From contig MGYJ01000036.1 in NCBI GenBank assembly GCA_001801685.1, positions 1-41,808 of the forward strand: a stretch of 41,808 nt of DNA, in the 5' to 3' direction. Positions 1 through 8,172 of the stretch are shown here, in pieces. The DNA comes from Gammaproteobacteria bacterium RIFCSPHIGHO2_12_FULL_63_22. GTDB taxonomy: Bacteria > Pseudomonadota > Gammaproteobacteria > Xanthomonadales > Xanthomonadaceae. A program made the translations under genes and the position numbers. Below the pieces are notes generated by a model. The model had not been told where the DNA came from and did not search any database. It saw only the letters and a list, made by a program, of their open reading frames with translations. Position 1 is the stretch's first letter; each line of letters begins with the position of its first letter.

Positions 1-2
1 AG

Positions 3-1859
3 ATCGAGAACATCGTGCGCCATCTGCGCATGGGCAAGACGCCGCTGGACGCTGCGCGCGATGCGGCCGACGAGATTGGCACGGCCGTGATCGCCACATC
101 GCTCACCTTGGCGGCGGTATTCGTGCCGGTGGCCTTCATGCCCGGCATCGCCGGCAAGTTCTTCCAGGAATTCGGCTGGACCGCAGCAACGGCCGTCGTT
201 TTCTCCTTGCTGGTCGCGCGCTTGCTGACGCCGATGATGGCCGCCTATCAACTCAAGGCGCATCCGGAAAAGCACGGCGAAACGCGCCTGATGACCTGGT
301 ATCTGGTCTGGGTGGACCGTGCGCTGCGCCATCGTGCGCTGACCTTGTGGATCGCCTTCGTCCTGTTCCTCGGCTCGCTGGCGATCGTGCCCTTCATCCC
401 GACCACCTTCATCCCGATCTCCGACCTGGGCCGCAGCAACCTCAGCCTGGAATTGCCGCCCGGCACGCGCCTGCAAGACACCGTGGCGCTGACCGAGCTG
501 GCCAGGTCAAAACTCGCCGGCATCAAGGAACTTCAGCACGTCTACACCACGGTCGGCAGCACGCTCGACATCGGCGACCCAACCAAGACCGGCGTTGGCG
601 AAGCGCGCAAGGCGACCCTGGTGCTCGACTGGGGCGTAGCCGATGACCGCGAGCGCTCGCAGCAGGAACTCGAACGCGACGTGCGCGCGCGCCTTGCCGA
701 CCTGCCCGGAACGCGGGTCAGCTACATCAGTTCCGAGCCCGGTGAATTGCTGCAACTGGTGTTGGCGAGCGACGACCCCAAGCGCTTGAACGATGCCGCG
801 CTCGCGCTTGAACGCGACCTGCGCAGCGTGCCGGGCCTGGGCAGCGTCACATCGTCCGCGTCGCTGTTGCGCCCGGAGCTGGTGATCGTGCCCAACGCCG
901 CGCGCGCCGCGGACCTGGGCGTCGCAACGGCCGACATTGCAGAAGCCGCGCGCATCGCCACGGCCGGCGACTACAAGCAACGGCTGGCGAAGTTGAACCT
1001 GCCCGAGCGCCAGGTACCGATCCGAGTTGGCTTCAATGAGAAGTCCCTGGCCGATCCGGCATTGATAGGAACGCTGCGCGTGCCCGGCAAGAACGGCACC
1101 GTGCCGCTGTCGGCTGTTGCCGACATCATCACTACCAGTGGTCCTGCACAGATCGCGCGCTACCAGCGCCAGCGCAACGTCACGCTGACCGCCGAACTCA
1201 ACGGCCGACCGCTGGGCGAGGTGATGACCGAAGTGCAGAAGTTGCCGAGCGTCACCTCGTTGCCACCCGGCGTGAGTTTCCTCAACACCGGCGACGCCGA
1301 GGTTTTCGTCGAACTGTTCGTCGGCTTCGCCTTCGCGATGGGTGCCGGGCTGATCTGCATCTACATGGTGCTGTTGCTGCTGTTCAACCACGCGCTGCAG
1401 CCGCTGACCATCCTGACCGCCGTGCCGCTGTGCGCGGGCGGCGCCTTCGGCGCCTTGCTGATCACGCAGAACGCGTTGTCCCTGCCGGCTTTGATCGGCC
1501 TGTTGATGTTGATCGGCATCGCGACGAAAAACTCCATCCTGCTGGTGGACTACGCGGTGATGGCGGAGGACGAACACGGCATGTCCCAGCACGACGCGCT
1601 GGTGGACGCCTGCCGCAAGCGCGCGCAGCCGGTCATCATGACCACGCTGGCGATGATGGCCGGCATGATGCCGATCGCGCTGGGCTTCTCGGGCGACTCG
1701 AGCTTCCGCGCGCCGATGGCGATCGCCGTCATCGGCGGCCTGATCACCTCGACGCTGTTGTCGCTGATCGTGATCCCGGCGGCGTTCACGGTGCTGGACG
1801 ACTTGGGTGAGTGGGTGAAGCGGCGCGGCAAGGCCAAGACTGTCGCTGCTTCTGCCTGA
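3..1859 (+). CDS. RND efflux permease, C-terminal part (5' end outside window)
   Basis: Inner-membrane proton-driven efflux pump subunit of the RND superfamily, which works with a periplasmic adaptor and an outer-membrane channel. The reading frame is already open at base 3. The first residues (IENIVRHL) match the end of transmembrane helix 4, where the family carries its proton-relay Asp pair, so roughly 400 N-terminal residues are missing. About 618 residues remain: helices 5-6 (VIATSLTLAAVFVPVAFMPG), the second periplasmic loop, then helices 7-12 including ATKNSILLVDYAV, the repeat of the helix-4 motif. The C-terminus ends in a basic tail. The family usually has 1020-1050 residues, so the C-terminal half looks complete. 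Substrate cannot be told from this part. It ends convergently with the ABC transporter on the other strand. Confidence 0.93.
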   Translation: MENIVRHLRMGKTPLDAARDAADEIGTAVIATSLTLAAVFVPVAFMPGIAGKFFQEFGWTAATAVVFSLLVARLLTPMMAAYQLKAHPEKHGETRLMTWYLVWVDRALRHRALTLWIAFVLFLGSLAIVPFIPTTFIPISDLGRSNLSLELPPGTRLQDTVALTELARSKLAGIKELQHVYTTVGSTLDIGDPTKTGVGEARKATLVLDWGVADDRERSQQELERDVRARLADLPGTRVSYISSEPGELLQLVLASDDPKRLNDAALALERDLRSVPGLGSVTSSASLLRPELVIVPNAARAADLGVATADIAEAARIATAGDYKQRLAKLNLPERQVPIRVGFNEKSLADPALIGTLRVPGKNGTVPLSAVADIITTSGPAQIARYQRQRNVTLTAELNGRPLGEVMTEVQKLPSVTSLPPGVSFLNTGDAEVFVELFVGFAFAMGAGLICIYMVLLLLFNHALQPLTILTAVPLCAGGAFGALLITQNALSLPALIGLLMLIGIATKNSILLVDYAVMAEDEHGMSQHDALVDACRKRAQPVIMTTLAMMAGMMPIALGFSGDSSFRAPMAIAVIGGLITSTLLSLIVIPAAFTVLDDLGEWVKRRGKAKTVAASA

Positions 1860-2292
1860 TCCCGGATCAAAAGCGGTTTACGAAGTTCCGCGCGGCGCCG
1901 GGAAAGGGCAGACGTGGTCCAACCACGTCCGAAGCGAGGGGCAAAGCGGACGCCGCGTCCCCAATCCGAAGCCCCGAAATATCAAGGGAGGTGCACACGT
2001 GGCTCCACCACGTGACAAGCGGCGCTTCGACAGAATTAAAACGACACCGACGAGCCCATCGCGCATCCTCTCTGACCCCGCCATTCGCCGAGACTAAGTG
2101 GAAGCCTCGGATGGGTACCTGGTCGTGAGGACAGCAGGACTGAACTACGGATTACGTCTGGGAGCGGGGGGCGGTGTTTGCTTCGACCAAGTCGCGCGAG
2201 CGCCGACAGGCGCGAGTGCAGCGACTCGAAGTGAATACCGACCCCTGCCTCGCCGTAACGCGTACCGCTCGTACGCGTAACCGCTTCGAACT
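1860..2292. other. 433-base convergent intergenic region with several short dyads
   Basis: No convincing gene. It holds four short perfect dyads: GACGTGGT/ACCACGTC (1911-1929, 3-base loop), GGACGC/GCGTCC (around 1948-1960), CACGTGG/CCACGTG (1996-2014, 5-base loop) and ACGCGTAC/GTACGCGT (2258-2278, 5-base loop). The first and third are close relatives of each other. None is followed by a clear T-tract, so they are not textbook terminators, although the place between two converging genes suits termination. Short open frames here have no recognisable protein features. Confidence 0.6.
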
Positions 2293-3117
2293 CTACGAGC
2301 GCAGGCCCACGCCCTTGGTCAGCAATCGCAGCGCCAACCAGGTCAGCGCGGCGACGAAGCCGAGCATCACGGCGTACGCCGTCCAGATCGGCATGTCGAT
2401 CGCCGATTCACCGAGCAAGCCGTAGCGGAAGGCGTTGACCATGTAGAAGATCGGATTGGCATGGGTCGCCGTCTCTGCCCACTCGGGCAGCACGCGCACC
2501 GAATAAAACACGCCGCCCAGGTAGGTCAGCGGAGTCAGGATGAAAGTCGGGATGATGGCGATGTCGTCGAACTTCTTCGCATAGACGGCGTTGACGAAAC
2601 CAGCCAGTGAAAAGATGGTCGCGCCCAGCAGCACGGTGGTCAGCGTGACGAAGGGATGCGGCACGCGCACCTGGGTGAAGAACATCGCGATAACCAGCAC
2701 GATCGCGCCGACCATCAGGCCGCGCAACACGCCGCCGGCGACGTAACCGCCCAATATCACCCAGTTCGGCATCGGGCTGACCAGCAGTTCTTCCACGTGG
2801 CGGCCGAACTTGGCGCCGAAGAAGGACGAGCTGATGTTGCCGTAGGCGTTCTGGATGACCGACATCATCACCAGGCCGGGCACGATGAAATCCATGTAGC
2901 TGAAACCGCCCATGTCGCCGATGCGCGAACCGATCAGGCTGCCGAAGATCAGGAAGTACAACGTCATCGTGATCGCCGGCGGCACCAGGGTCTGGCCCCA
3001 GATGCGCAGGATGCGGGCGATCTCGCGGCGCGCGATGGTCTTGATGGCGACGAGGTTGGGATGGGCGACGCGCACCAGCGGTTGCGCTTCGGCAATTTGC
3101 GATTCGGGCAGGCTCAT
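2293..3117 (-). CDS. ABC-2 type transporter permease, YadH-like
   Basis: Integral membrane subunit of an ABC-2 exporter, 274 residues. The N-terminal cytoplasmic stretch ends in an amphipathic helix (ARREIARILRIW), followed by about six membrane segments: LVPPAITMTLYFLIFGSLIG, YMDFIVPGLVMMSVIQ, WVILGGYVAGGVLRGLMVGAIVLVIAMFF, TLTTVLLGATIFSLAGFVNAV, IIPTFILTPLTYLGGVFYS and a C-terminal helix. The motif LTPLTYLGGVFYSV is typical of the YadH branch. Its ATG overlaps the stop of the ATPase gene upstream by four bases (ATGA), which implies translational coupling. The substrate of the E. coli pair YadGH is not established, and none can be inferred here. Confidence 0.9.
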   Translation of the reverse strand: MSLPESQIAEAQPLVRVAHPNLVAIKTIARREIARILRIWGQTLVPPAITMTLYFLIFGSLIGSRIGDMGGFSYMDFIVPGLVMMSVIQNAYGNISSSFFGAKFGRHVEELLVSPMPNWVILGGYVAGGVLRGLMVGAIVLVIAMFFTQVRVPHPFVTLTTVLLGATIFSLAGFVNAVYAKKFDDIAIIPTFILTPLTYLGGVFYSVRVLPEWAETATHANPIFYMVNAFRYGLLGESAIDMPIWTAYAVMLGFVAALTWLALRLLTKGVGLRS

Positions 3118-4064
3118 GCGGCGGCTCCGGCGACAGGCGCCTTGTTGTTGTCACCGGTCAGTCGCACGAACAACTCTTCCAGGCGGTTGGACTGCGTGCG
3201 CATCGAGCGCACGCGGATGCCGGCATTGCTCAGTGCCTCGAACACATGGTTCAAGTCCATGCTGCGCGGCATTTCCAGGGTGAGCGTGTGGTCGTTCGGT
3301 GCTTCGAAGGACACGCCGGAGATGTACGGCAATTCCGCCGGCAGCGTGCCCTCGATGTCGAACACGAAACCTTCCACGTCGAGTTTCGACAACAGCAGCT
3401 TCATCGGGCCTTGCTCGATGATCTGCCCCTTGTCGATGATGGCCAGGTTGCGGCACAGGCTCTCGGCTTCTTCCAGGTAGTGCGTGGTCAGGATGACGGT
3501 GGTGCCGGCGGCATTCACTTCGCGCAATGTCTTCCACATGCCGCGGCGGATCTCGATGTCCACGCCGGCGGTGGGCTCGTCCAGTATCAGCAGGCGCGGG
3601 CGGGTCATCATGGCGCGGGCAATCATCAGCCGGCGCTTCATGCCGCCCGACAAGGTGCGGCTCATCATGTGCGCCTTCGGCCACAGCTGCGCGGCTTTCA
3701 GTTCTTCTTCCGCGCGCACCAATGCCTGCGCCCGCGGCATGCCGTAGAAGCCTGCGTAATTGACCAGGATGTCGAGTGGCTTCTCGAACATGTTGAAGTT
3801 CACTTCCTGCGGCACCAGGCCGATCAGGCGCATCGCGGCCGAACGTTGCGCGGCGATGTCCACGCCGAAAACCTTCACGCTGCCGCTGCTGGAGTTGACC
3901 AACGAACTGACCACGCCGATCAGGCTCGACTTGCCGGCGCCGTTCGGGCCGAGCAGGGCGAAGAAGTCGCCTGGCATCACCGACAGCGACACGCCCTTCA
4001 GCGCCTCGACGCCGTTGTCGTAGGTCTTGCGCAGCTTGTCCACTTGCAGGGCGGGGGTGTTCAT
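3114..4064 (-). CDS. ABC transporter ATP-binding protein, YadG-like
   Basis: ATPase subunit (316 residues) that drives the permease encoded next to it. Visible motifs are Walker A GPNGAGKSS (about residues 39-47), a Q-loop in GLVPQEVNF, signature LSGGMKRR, Walker B LLILDEPTAGVD and the H-loop TTHYLEEAE. A C-terminal extension of about 90 residues ends in ALSNAGIRVRSMRTQSNRLEELFV, typical of ABC-2 drug or polysaccharide exporters. The open frame extends 73 codons upstream, but the start at 4064 has a GGAG ribosome binding site and begins directly with the conserved ABC N-terminus, so I chose it. The promoter must lie in the 85-base gap shared with the divergent reductase gene. Confidence 0.93.
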   Translation of the reverse strand: MNTPALQVDKLRKTYDNGVEALKGVSLSVMPGDFFALLGPNGAGKSSLIGVVSSLVNSSSGSVKVFGVDIAAQRSAAMRLIGLVPQEVNFNMFEKPLDILVNYAGFYGMPRAQALVRAEEELKAAQLWPKAHMMSRTLSGGMKRRLMIARAMMTRPRLLILDEPTAGVDIEIRRGMWKTLREVNAAGTTVILTTHYLEEAESLCRNLAIIDKGQIIEQGPMKLLLSKLDVEGFVFDIEGTLPAELPYISGVSFEAPNDHTLTLEMPRSMDLNHVFEALSNAGIRVRSMRTQSNRLEELFVRLTGDNNKAPVAGAAA

Positions 4065-4085
4065 CCAGGCTCCAATGACATGGCG

Positions 4086-4105
4086 ATCACGGCACGTGCC
4101 GCGAT
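4086..4105. promoter_or_regulatory. 20-bp dyad in the divergent yadG-like / fpr promoter region
   Basis: The sequence ATC-A-CGGCACGTGCCG-C-GAT has a perfect 12-bp palindromic core (4090-4101) with matching ATC/GAT flanks. It lies between the two divergent start codons at 4064 and 4150, with an AT-rich TTTATTATAG just to its right. This is where a dimeric regulator of both genes could bind. No regulator gene is adjacent, and its identity is unknown. Confidence 0.45.
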
Positions 4106-4149
4106 AGCCGTTTATTATAGGCGTTTGCGCTGTAGCCCCCGGAGCTTTC

Positions 4150-4899
4150 GTGGCCAACCATTTCCCGTTGCGACTGATCGGCAGCCGCATGCTCGCGCCG
4201 AGCGTTCGCCACCTCGAGTTCGCGCGGGACGACGGGCTGCCGCTCGATTTCATCCCGGGCCAGTTCATCCAGGTGCACTTCAATTATCCCGATGGCAGCG
4301 CGACCAAGCGCAGCTACTCGCTGGCGACCATGCACGACCACGCGATGGGTCCGGGCGAGGCCGTGGAGATCGCGGTCAGCTACGTGGCCGGCGGTGCCGC
4401 GACGGCCTTGTTCACCGCGCTCGATGAAGGCCAGCAGATCCAGGCGAGCGGTCCCTATGGGCGTTTTTGCCTGGGCGCGGCGGATGCCAACCAGCGTTAC
4501 CTGCTGATTGGCACCGGCACGGGCGTCACGCCGTACCGTGCGATGCTGCCTCAGCTTGCGCAGATGATGGCAACGCGCGATGTGGACGTGGTCTTGCTGT
4601 TCGGGGCGCGCACGCCGGCCGAGCTGATCTATGGCGAGGATTTTTACGCGTTCGCGCGGGCCCACCCACGCTTCCGGTTCGTGCCCTGCTTCAGCCGCGA
4701 ACTTCCCGCCGATGCGCATGCCGACGTGCGCCGCGGCTATGTGCAGGACGCACTGGTGGATTTCGCACCGGACGCCGCCGGCGACATCGCCTACCTGTGC
4801 GGCAACCCGAACATGGTGGACACCGCGTTCGAGGCGCTGAAATCCGCCGGCCTGCCGGTGCCGCATATCCGGCGCGAGAAGTACGTCAGCAGCAAGTAA
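4150..4899 (+). CDS. fpr: Ferredoxin/flavodoxin--NADP+ reductase
   Basis: FAD enzyme (249 residues) that passes electrons between NADPH and ferredoxin or flavodoxin in the cytoplasm. The FAD domain shows the R-x-Y-S motif (RSYS, 54-57) and a GxxxTA-like phosphate-binding region. The NADP domain shows GTGTGVTP (121-128) and CGNPNM (217-222). The length is right for bacterial Fpr. The start is GTG at 4150, with GGAG eight bases upstream. A divergent promoter region with a dyad separates it from the ABC transporter. In other gammaproteobacteria Fpr supports Fe-S repair and oxidative-stress responses; here that is inferred from the family only. A different FNR-family oxidoreductase is possible but less likely. 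Confidence 0.88.
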   Translation: MANHFPLRLIGSRMLAPSVRHLEFARDDGLPLDFIPGQFIQVHFNYPDGSATKRSYSLATMHDHAMGPGEAVEIAVSYVAGGAATALFTALDEGQQIQASGPYGRFCLGAADANQRYLLIGTGTGVTPYRAMLPQLAQMMATRDVDVVLLFGARTPAELIYGEDFYAFARAHPRFRFVPCFSRELPADAHADVRRGYVQDALVDFAPDAAGDIAYLCGNPNMVDTAFEALKSAGLPVPHIRREKYVSSK

Positions 4900-4933
4900 G
4901 CCTGCGTCTTGGCGGGCCCCTTTTCCGACGGGG

Positions 4934-4995
4934 TGTCAAGGACACTTGACAGGCAGCGGCCGCTTCCCTATCTTGCCTGTCAAGTGTCCTTGACA
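4934..4995 (+). promoter_or_regulatory. Promoter flanked by two TGTCAAG-N4-CTTGACA operators
   Basis: Two copies of the 18-bp dyad TGTCAAG-N4-CTTGACA lie at 4934-4951 and 4978-4995, start to start 44 bp apart, about four helical turns. The two sites are exact reverse complements of each other over 22 bp (4934-4955 against 4974-4995). A near-consensus promoter is woven in: -35 TTGACA (4946-4951) inside the left operator, a 17-bp spacer and -10 TATCTT (4969-4974). The right operator would cover the transcription start and ends eight bases before the ATG at 5003. This is the layout of a repressor site, most simply autoregulation by the Xre protein encoded second in the unit. Confidence 0.85.
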
Positions 4996-5002
4996 GGTTC
5001 CC

Positions 5003-5605
5003 ATGTCCGCCCTCGATTCCCTCACCACCTGCCGCCGCAAGGCCCTGCTGTTCCTGGCCTTGGGCCTGGGCTTCCTGGCCCTGGCCTGGATCGCCCATGT
5101 TGCCGCCTGGCCCGTTGGTGACCGCTTCCTGGGCATCCTGGCCGGATTCGGTGCCGGCGCGGTGTTCAGCTCGGTGCTGCTGTGGTTCATGCCCGACGCC
5201 GGCGGCGGCATGCCCAAGGCGCTGATGCGCCGCTACTACCGCGAATTCATTCCCGCGATGGCCGGCTACATCGCAGTGATGCTGGTCTGGAAGAAGCTGC
5301 TCGACTGGGTCCAGGCGCCCGCCCTGCGCGTGTTGGTCGCGCTGCTGCCGGCCCTGCTGATTCTCTGGATCATGCGGGCCTTCGTTCGCTACGTCAGCGA
5401 TTCGGACGAATTGCAGCGGCGGATCGAACTGGAATCAGGCGCGGTGGCGGGACTCGCCGTGAGCGCCGGCTACATGGCCGCCGGTTTCCTGCAGACCGCG
5501 CACCTGATCGATATACCGTCGAAGGTCGCCATGCTTTGGGTGTTCCCGATGCTGTGCTTCACCTACGGCATCGCGAAAGTCTTCGTGGCGCGGCGCTACT
5601 CGTGA
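5003..5605 (+). CDS. Six-helix membrane protein of unknown function, first gene of the operator-controlled unit
   Basis: No recognised family. The protein has 200 residues and about six predicted membrane segments: KALLFLALGLGFLALAWIAHV, FLGILAGFGAGAVFSSVLLW, EFIPAMAGYIAVMLVW, VLVALLPALLILWIMRAF, GAVAGLAVSAGYMAAGFL and KVAMLWVFPMLCFTYGIAK. Between helices 4 and 5 is a charged cytoplasmic or periplasmic loop (RYVSDSDELQRRIELESG). Its stop overlaps the GTG start of the Xre regulator by four bases (GTGA). Coupled pairs of a small membrane protein and a YgzD-like Xre protein are common in bacteria, and the membrane partner may sense a signal or control the repressor, but that is inference. A weak AGG ribosome binding site precedes the ATG. 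Confidence 0.85.
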   Translation: MSALDSLTTCRRKALLFLALGLGFLALAWIAHVAAWPVGDRFLGILAGFGAGAVFSSVLLWFMPDAGGGMPKALMRRYYREFIPAMAGYIAVMLVWKKLLDWVQAPALRVLVALLPALLILWIMRAFVRYVSDSDELQRRIELESGAVAGLAVSAGYMAAGFLQTAHLIDIPSKVAMLWVFPMLCFTYGIAKVFVARRYS

Positions 5606-5799
5606 ACAACCGGCTGCGCGAACTGCGCGAGGCCCGCGGCTGGTCGCAAGGCGAACTTGCCGAGCACCTGGTCGTGTCGCGCCAGACCGTCAACGCGCTG
5701 GAAACCGGCAAGTACGACCCGAGCCTGCCACTCGCCTTCAAGATCGCGCGCATGTTCAACCTGAGCATCGAATCCATCTTCATCGACGAGGCCCACTGA
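5602..5799 (+). CDS. Small Xre/Cro-family transcriptional regulator, YgzD-like
   Basis: DNA-binding protein of 65 residues that consists almost only of the helix-turn-helix domain. SQGELAEHLVVSRQTVNALETGKYDPS (15-41) contains the two HTH helices, with QTVNALE as recognition helix, and the tail SLPLAFKIARMFNLSIESIF forms the usual fourth and fifth helices. The start is GTG, overlapping the stop of the membrane-protein gene (GTGA). It is the obvious candidate to bind the TGTCAAG-N4-CTTGACA sites in front of the unit and to repress it. No sensor domain is present, so any signal must come through a partner, perhaps the co-encoded membrane protein. Confidence 0.92.
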   Translation: MNNRLRELREARGWSQGELAEHLVVSRQTVNALETGKYDPSLPLAFKIARMFNLSIESIFIDEAH

Positions 5800-5849
5800 G
5801 ACCCCATGAAACTCCTTTCCCACCGATCCACGCTGCAGGAATTGTCGTC

Positions 5850-7424
5850 ATGAACCGGAAGACCCGTTTGATCATCGCCGTGGTGCTGTTGCTGGCGCTG
5901 TTCGGCTACCGCCAGTACAAGGATCGCGAACAGGTCGTGGTGAAGCCCACGCCCACCTCACCCGCTGCGCAAGCCAAGGCCGATGCGGCTGCCAGCAGCG
6001 CAGCTCCGGCCATCACGCGACGCCTCGGCATGCTGGCCTTCACGCCGTGCACGCTGGCGCCCGACTTCGGCACGGCCTCGGTGGAAGCCTTGTGCAGCAA
6101 GTTGCTGGTGCCGGAAGACCACGCCGCGCCCAACGGCCGCAAGATTTCCCTGGCCATCGCCTGGGTGCCGGCCAAGGGTGAAGGCCTGCCCGACCCGATG
6201 TTCATGCTGGCCGGCGGTCCGGGCCAGTCGGCGCTGGAGTCCTTCCCCGGCATCGCACCCGCCTTCGCCGACGTGCGCAAGAAGCGCGACATCGTGCTGG
6301 TGGACCAGCGCGGCACCGGCGATTCCAACAAGCTCGTCTGCAAGGACGACAAGGGCAAGAGCGCCGTCGTCGAAGAGGATAACTACAGCCCCGAAGCCGC
6401 GCGCGCGTTCGCTGCGCGTTGCGCCGCCAAGCTCGCTGTCACGGCCGACCTGCGCCTGTATTCCACCAGCGACGCCATCCAGGATCTCGACGCGGTGCGG
6501 ATCGCCATCGGCGCCGAACAGATCAACCTGATGGGCATCTCCTACGGCACTCGCGTCGCCCAGCAATATGCGGCGCGCTACCCGGCGCATACACGCACGG
6601 TCACCATCGACGGCATCGTCCCCAACTCGCTGATCCTCGGCAACGAGCACGCGCGCAACCTCGAGAGTTCGCTCAACAGTCAATTCGCGCGCTGCACGCA
6701 GGACAAGGATTGCCTGGCCAAACTGGGCAACCCGCGCGAGCGCCTGAATGCCTTGATGACCCGCCTGGCCACCGACCCGCCGCTGGTGTCCTATCGCGAC
6801 GCCATCACCGGCGAAGCGAAACAGGAAAAGATGACGCCGGGACACATCGCCATGCTGGCGCGCATGTTCGCCTACGCCCCGCAGGCCGCCGGCTTGCTGC
6901 CGCTGGAATTGAACGAAGCCGCACAGGGCCGCCACGAATCGTTGATGGCGCTGGCCACCCTGCTCGGCAGCACGCTCGGCGACCAGATCATGCATGGCAT
7001 GCAGTTGTCGGTGATCTGCACCGAGGACGCGGGCGAGATGACGATCGACGACGCGGACAAGGACAGCCTGCTCGGCACCAGCATGATCACCGTCCTGCAG
7101 GCGCAGTGCGACGCCTGGCCCAAGGGCAAGCGTCCCGACGGTTTCCGCAAGCCGCTGGCCGGAACGGTGCCGGTGCTGATCCTGTCGGGCGAATTCGATC
7201 CGGTAACACCGCCACGCTACGGCGATGAAGTGGCGAAATCCTTGCCCAAGGGCCGCCACCTCGTCATCCGCGGCCAGGGCCACAACGTGGTCGGGATCGG
7301 CTGCATGCCGAAACTTTTCGCCAGCTTCGTCGATGGCGCGGACGCGAAAAAGCTCGACGCGTCCTGCCTCGACAAGGTTCCGTATGCCAAACCCTTTACC
7401 GGCTTCTACGGCTGGGAGCCCTGA
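5850..7424 (+). CDS. Membrane-anchored alpha/beta hydrolase, S33 tripeptidyl-aminopeptidase type
   Basis: Probable periplasmic peptidase or esterase, 524 residues. Residues 7-20 form one hydrophobic helix without a clear cleavage site, followed by an Ala/Pro/Thr-rich linker, so it is probably anchored to the inner membrane. The hydrolase fold shows the oxyanion motif AGGPGQSA (121-128), VDQRGTGDS (151-159), nucleophile Ser231 in GISYG, acid Asp450 in GEFDPVTP and His478 in GQGHNV, with the C-terminal TAP-like domain of the proline-iminopeptidase/tripeptidyl-aminopeptidase group. Several cysteines (about 67, 82, 164, 191, 282, 288) suggest disulfides and thus export. It follows the Xre gene by 50 bases and is one base from the ABC ATPase, so it belongs to the same unit. 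The substrate is unknown. Confidence 0.9.
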   Translation: MNRKTRLIIAVVLLLALFGYRQYKDREQVVVKPTPTSPAAQAKADAAASSAAPAITRRLGMLAFTPCTLAPDFGTASVEALCSKLLVPEDHAAPNGRKISLAIAWVPAKGEGLPDPMFMLAGGPGQSALESFPGIAPAFADVRKKRDIVLVDQRGTGDSNKLVCKDDKGKSAVVEEDNYSPEAARAFAARCAAKLAVTADLRLYSTSDAIQDLDAVRIAIGAEQINLMGISYGTRVAQQYAARYPAHTRTVTIDGIVPNSLILGNEHARNLESSLNSQFARCTQDKDCLAKLGNPRERLNALMTRLATDPPLVSYRDAITGEAKQEKMTPGHIAMLARMFAYAPQAAGLLPLELNEAAQGRHESLMALATLLGSTLGDQIMHGMQLSVICTEDAGEMTIDDADKDSLLGTSMITVLQAQCDAWPKGKRPDGFRKPLAGTVPVLILSGEFDPVTPPRYGDEVAKSLPKGRHLVIRGQGHNVVGIGCMPKLFASFVDGADAKKLDASCLDKVPYAKPFTGFYGWEP

Positions 7425-7425
7425 G

Positions 7426-8172
7426 ATGATCGACGTCCAAGACCTGCATAAATCCTTCAAGACCAAGACCGGCCTGGTGAAGGCCGTACAAGGCGTCAGC
7501 TTCACCGCGCGCGACGGCGAGATCACCGGCCTGCTCGGTCCCAACGGCGCCGGCAAGACCACCACGCTGCGCATGCTGTACACCCTGATGTCGCCCGAAT
7601 CCGGACGCGTGCAGGTGGATGGCCTCGACAGCGTGAAAGATGCCGAAGCCGTGCGTCGCCAGCTGGGCGTGTTGCCCGACGCCCGCGGCGTGTACAAGCG
7701 GCTCACCGCGCGCGAGAACATCGCCTACTTCGGCCGCCTGCATGGTTTGAGCGAAGCCGATATCGCGCGACGCACCACAGAGCTGTCGGCGGCGCTGGGC
7801 ATGGAAGACGTGCTCGACCGCCAGACCGAAGGCTTCTCGCAAGGCCAGCGCACCAAGACGGCGATCGCCCGCGCCCTGGTGCACGACCCGCGCAACGTCA
7901 TCCTCGACGAGCCGACCAACGGCCTGGACGTGATGACCACGCGCGGCCTGCGCGACTTCCTGCGCCAGCTGCGTGGCGAAGGTCGCTGCGTAATTTTTTC
8001 CAGCCACATCATGCAGGAGGTCGCCGCCCTGTGCGATCGCATCGTGGTGATCGCGCAAGGCAAGGTGATGGCGGCAGGCACGCCCGATGAGCTGCGCGCG
8101 CAAACCGGCGAGGAAAACCTCGAGGACGCCTTCGTGAAGGCCATCGGATCGGAAGAAGGACTGCTCGCATGA
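7426..8172 (+). CDS. ABC transporter ATP-binding protein, NatA-like
   Basis: ATPase subunit (248 residues) of an ABC-2 exporter. It has Walker A GPNGAGKT (38-45), a signature in the form FSQGQRTKT (Gln replaces the first Gly of the usual SGGQ, a known variant in NatA-like ATPases), Walker B NVILDEPTNGLD and the H-loop FSSHIMQE. The start at 7426 lies one base after the stop of the hydrolase and has GGGAG upstream. A longer open frame exists but would overlap the hydrolase by 200 bases. The stop overlaps the permease start (ATGA). NatAB of Bacillus exports Na+; other relatives handle drugs or peptides, so the cargo is open. Confidence 0.92.
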   Translation: MIDVQDLHKSFKTKTGLVKAVQGVSFTARDGEITGLLGPNGAGKTTTLRMLYTLMSPESGRVQVDGLDSVKDAEAVRRQLGVLPDARGVYKRLTARENIAYFGRLHGLSEADIARRTTELSAALGMEDVLDRQTEGFSQGQRTKTAIARALVHDPRNVILDEPTNGLDVMTTRGLRDFLRQLRGEGRCVIFSSHIMQEVAALCDRIVVIAQGKVMAAGTPDELRAQTGEENLEDAFVKAIGSEEGLLA

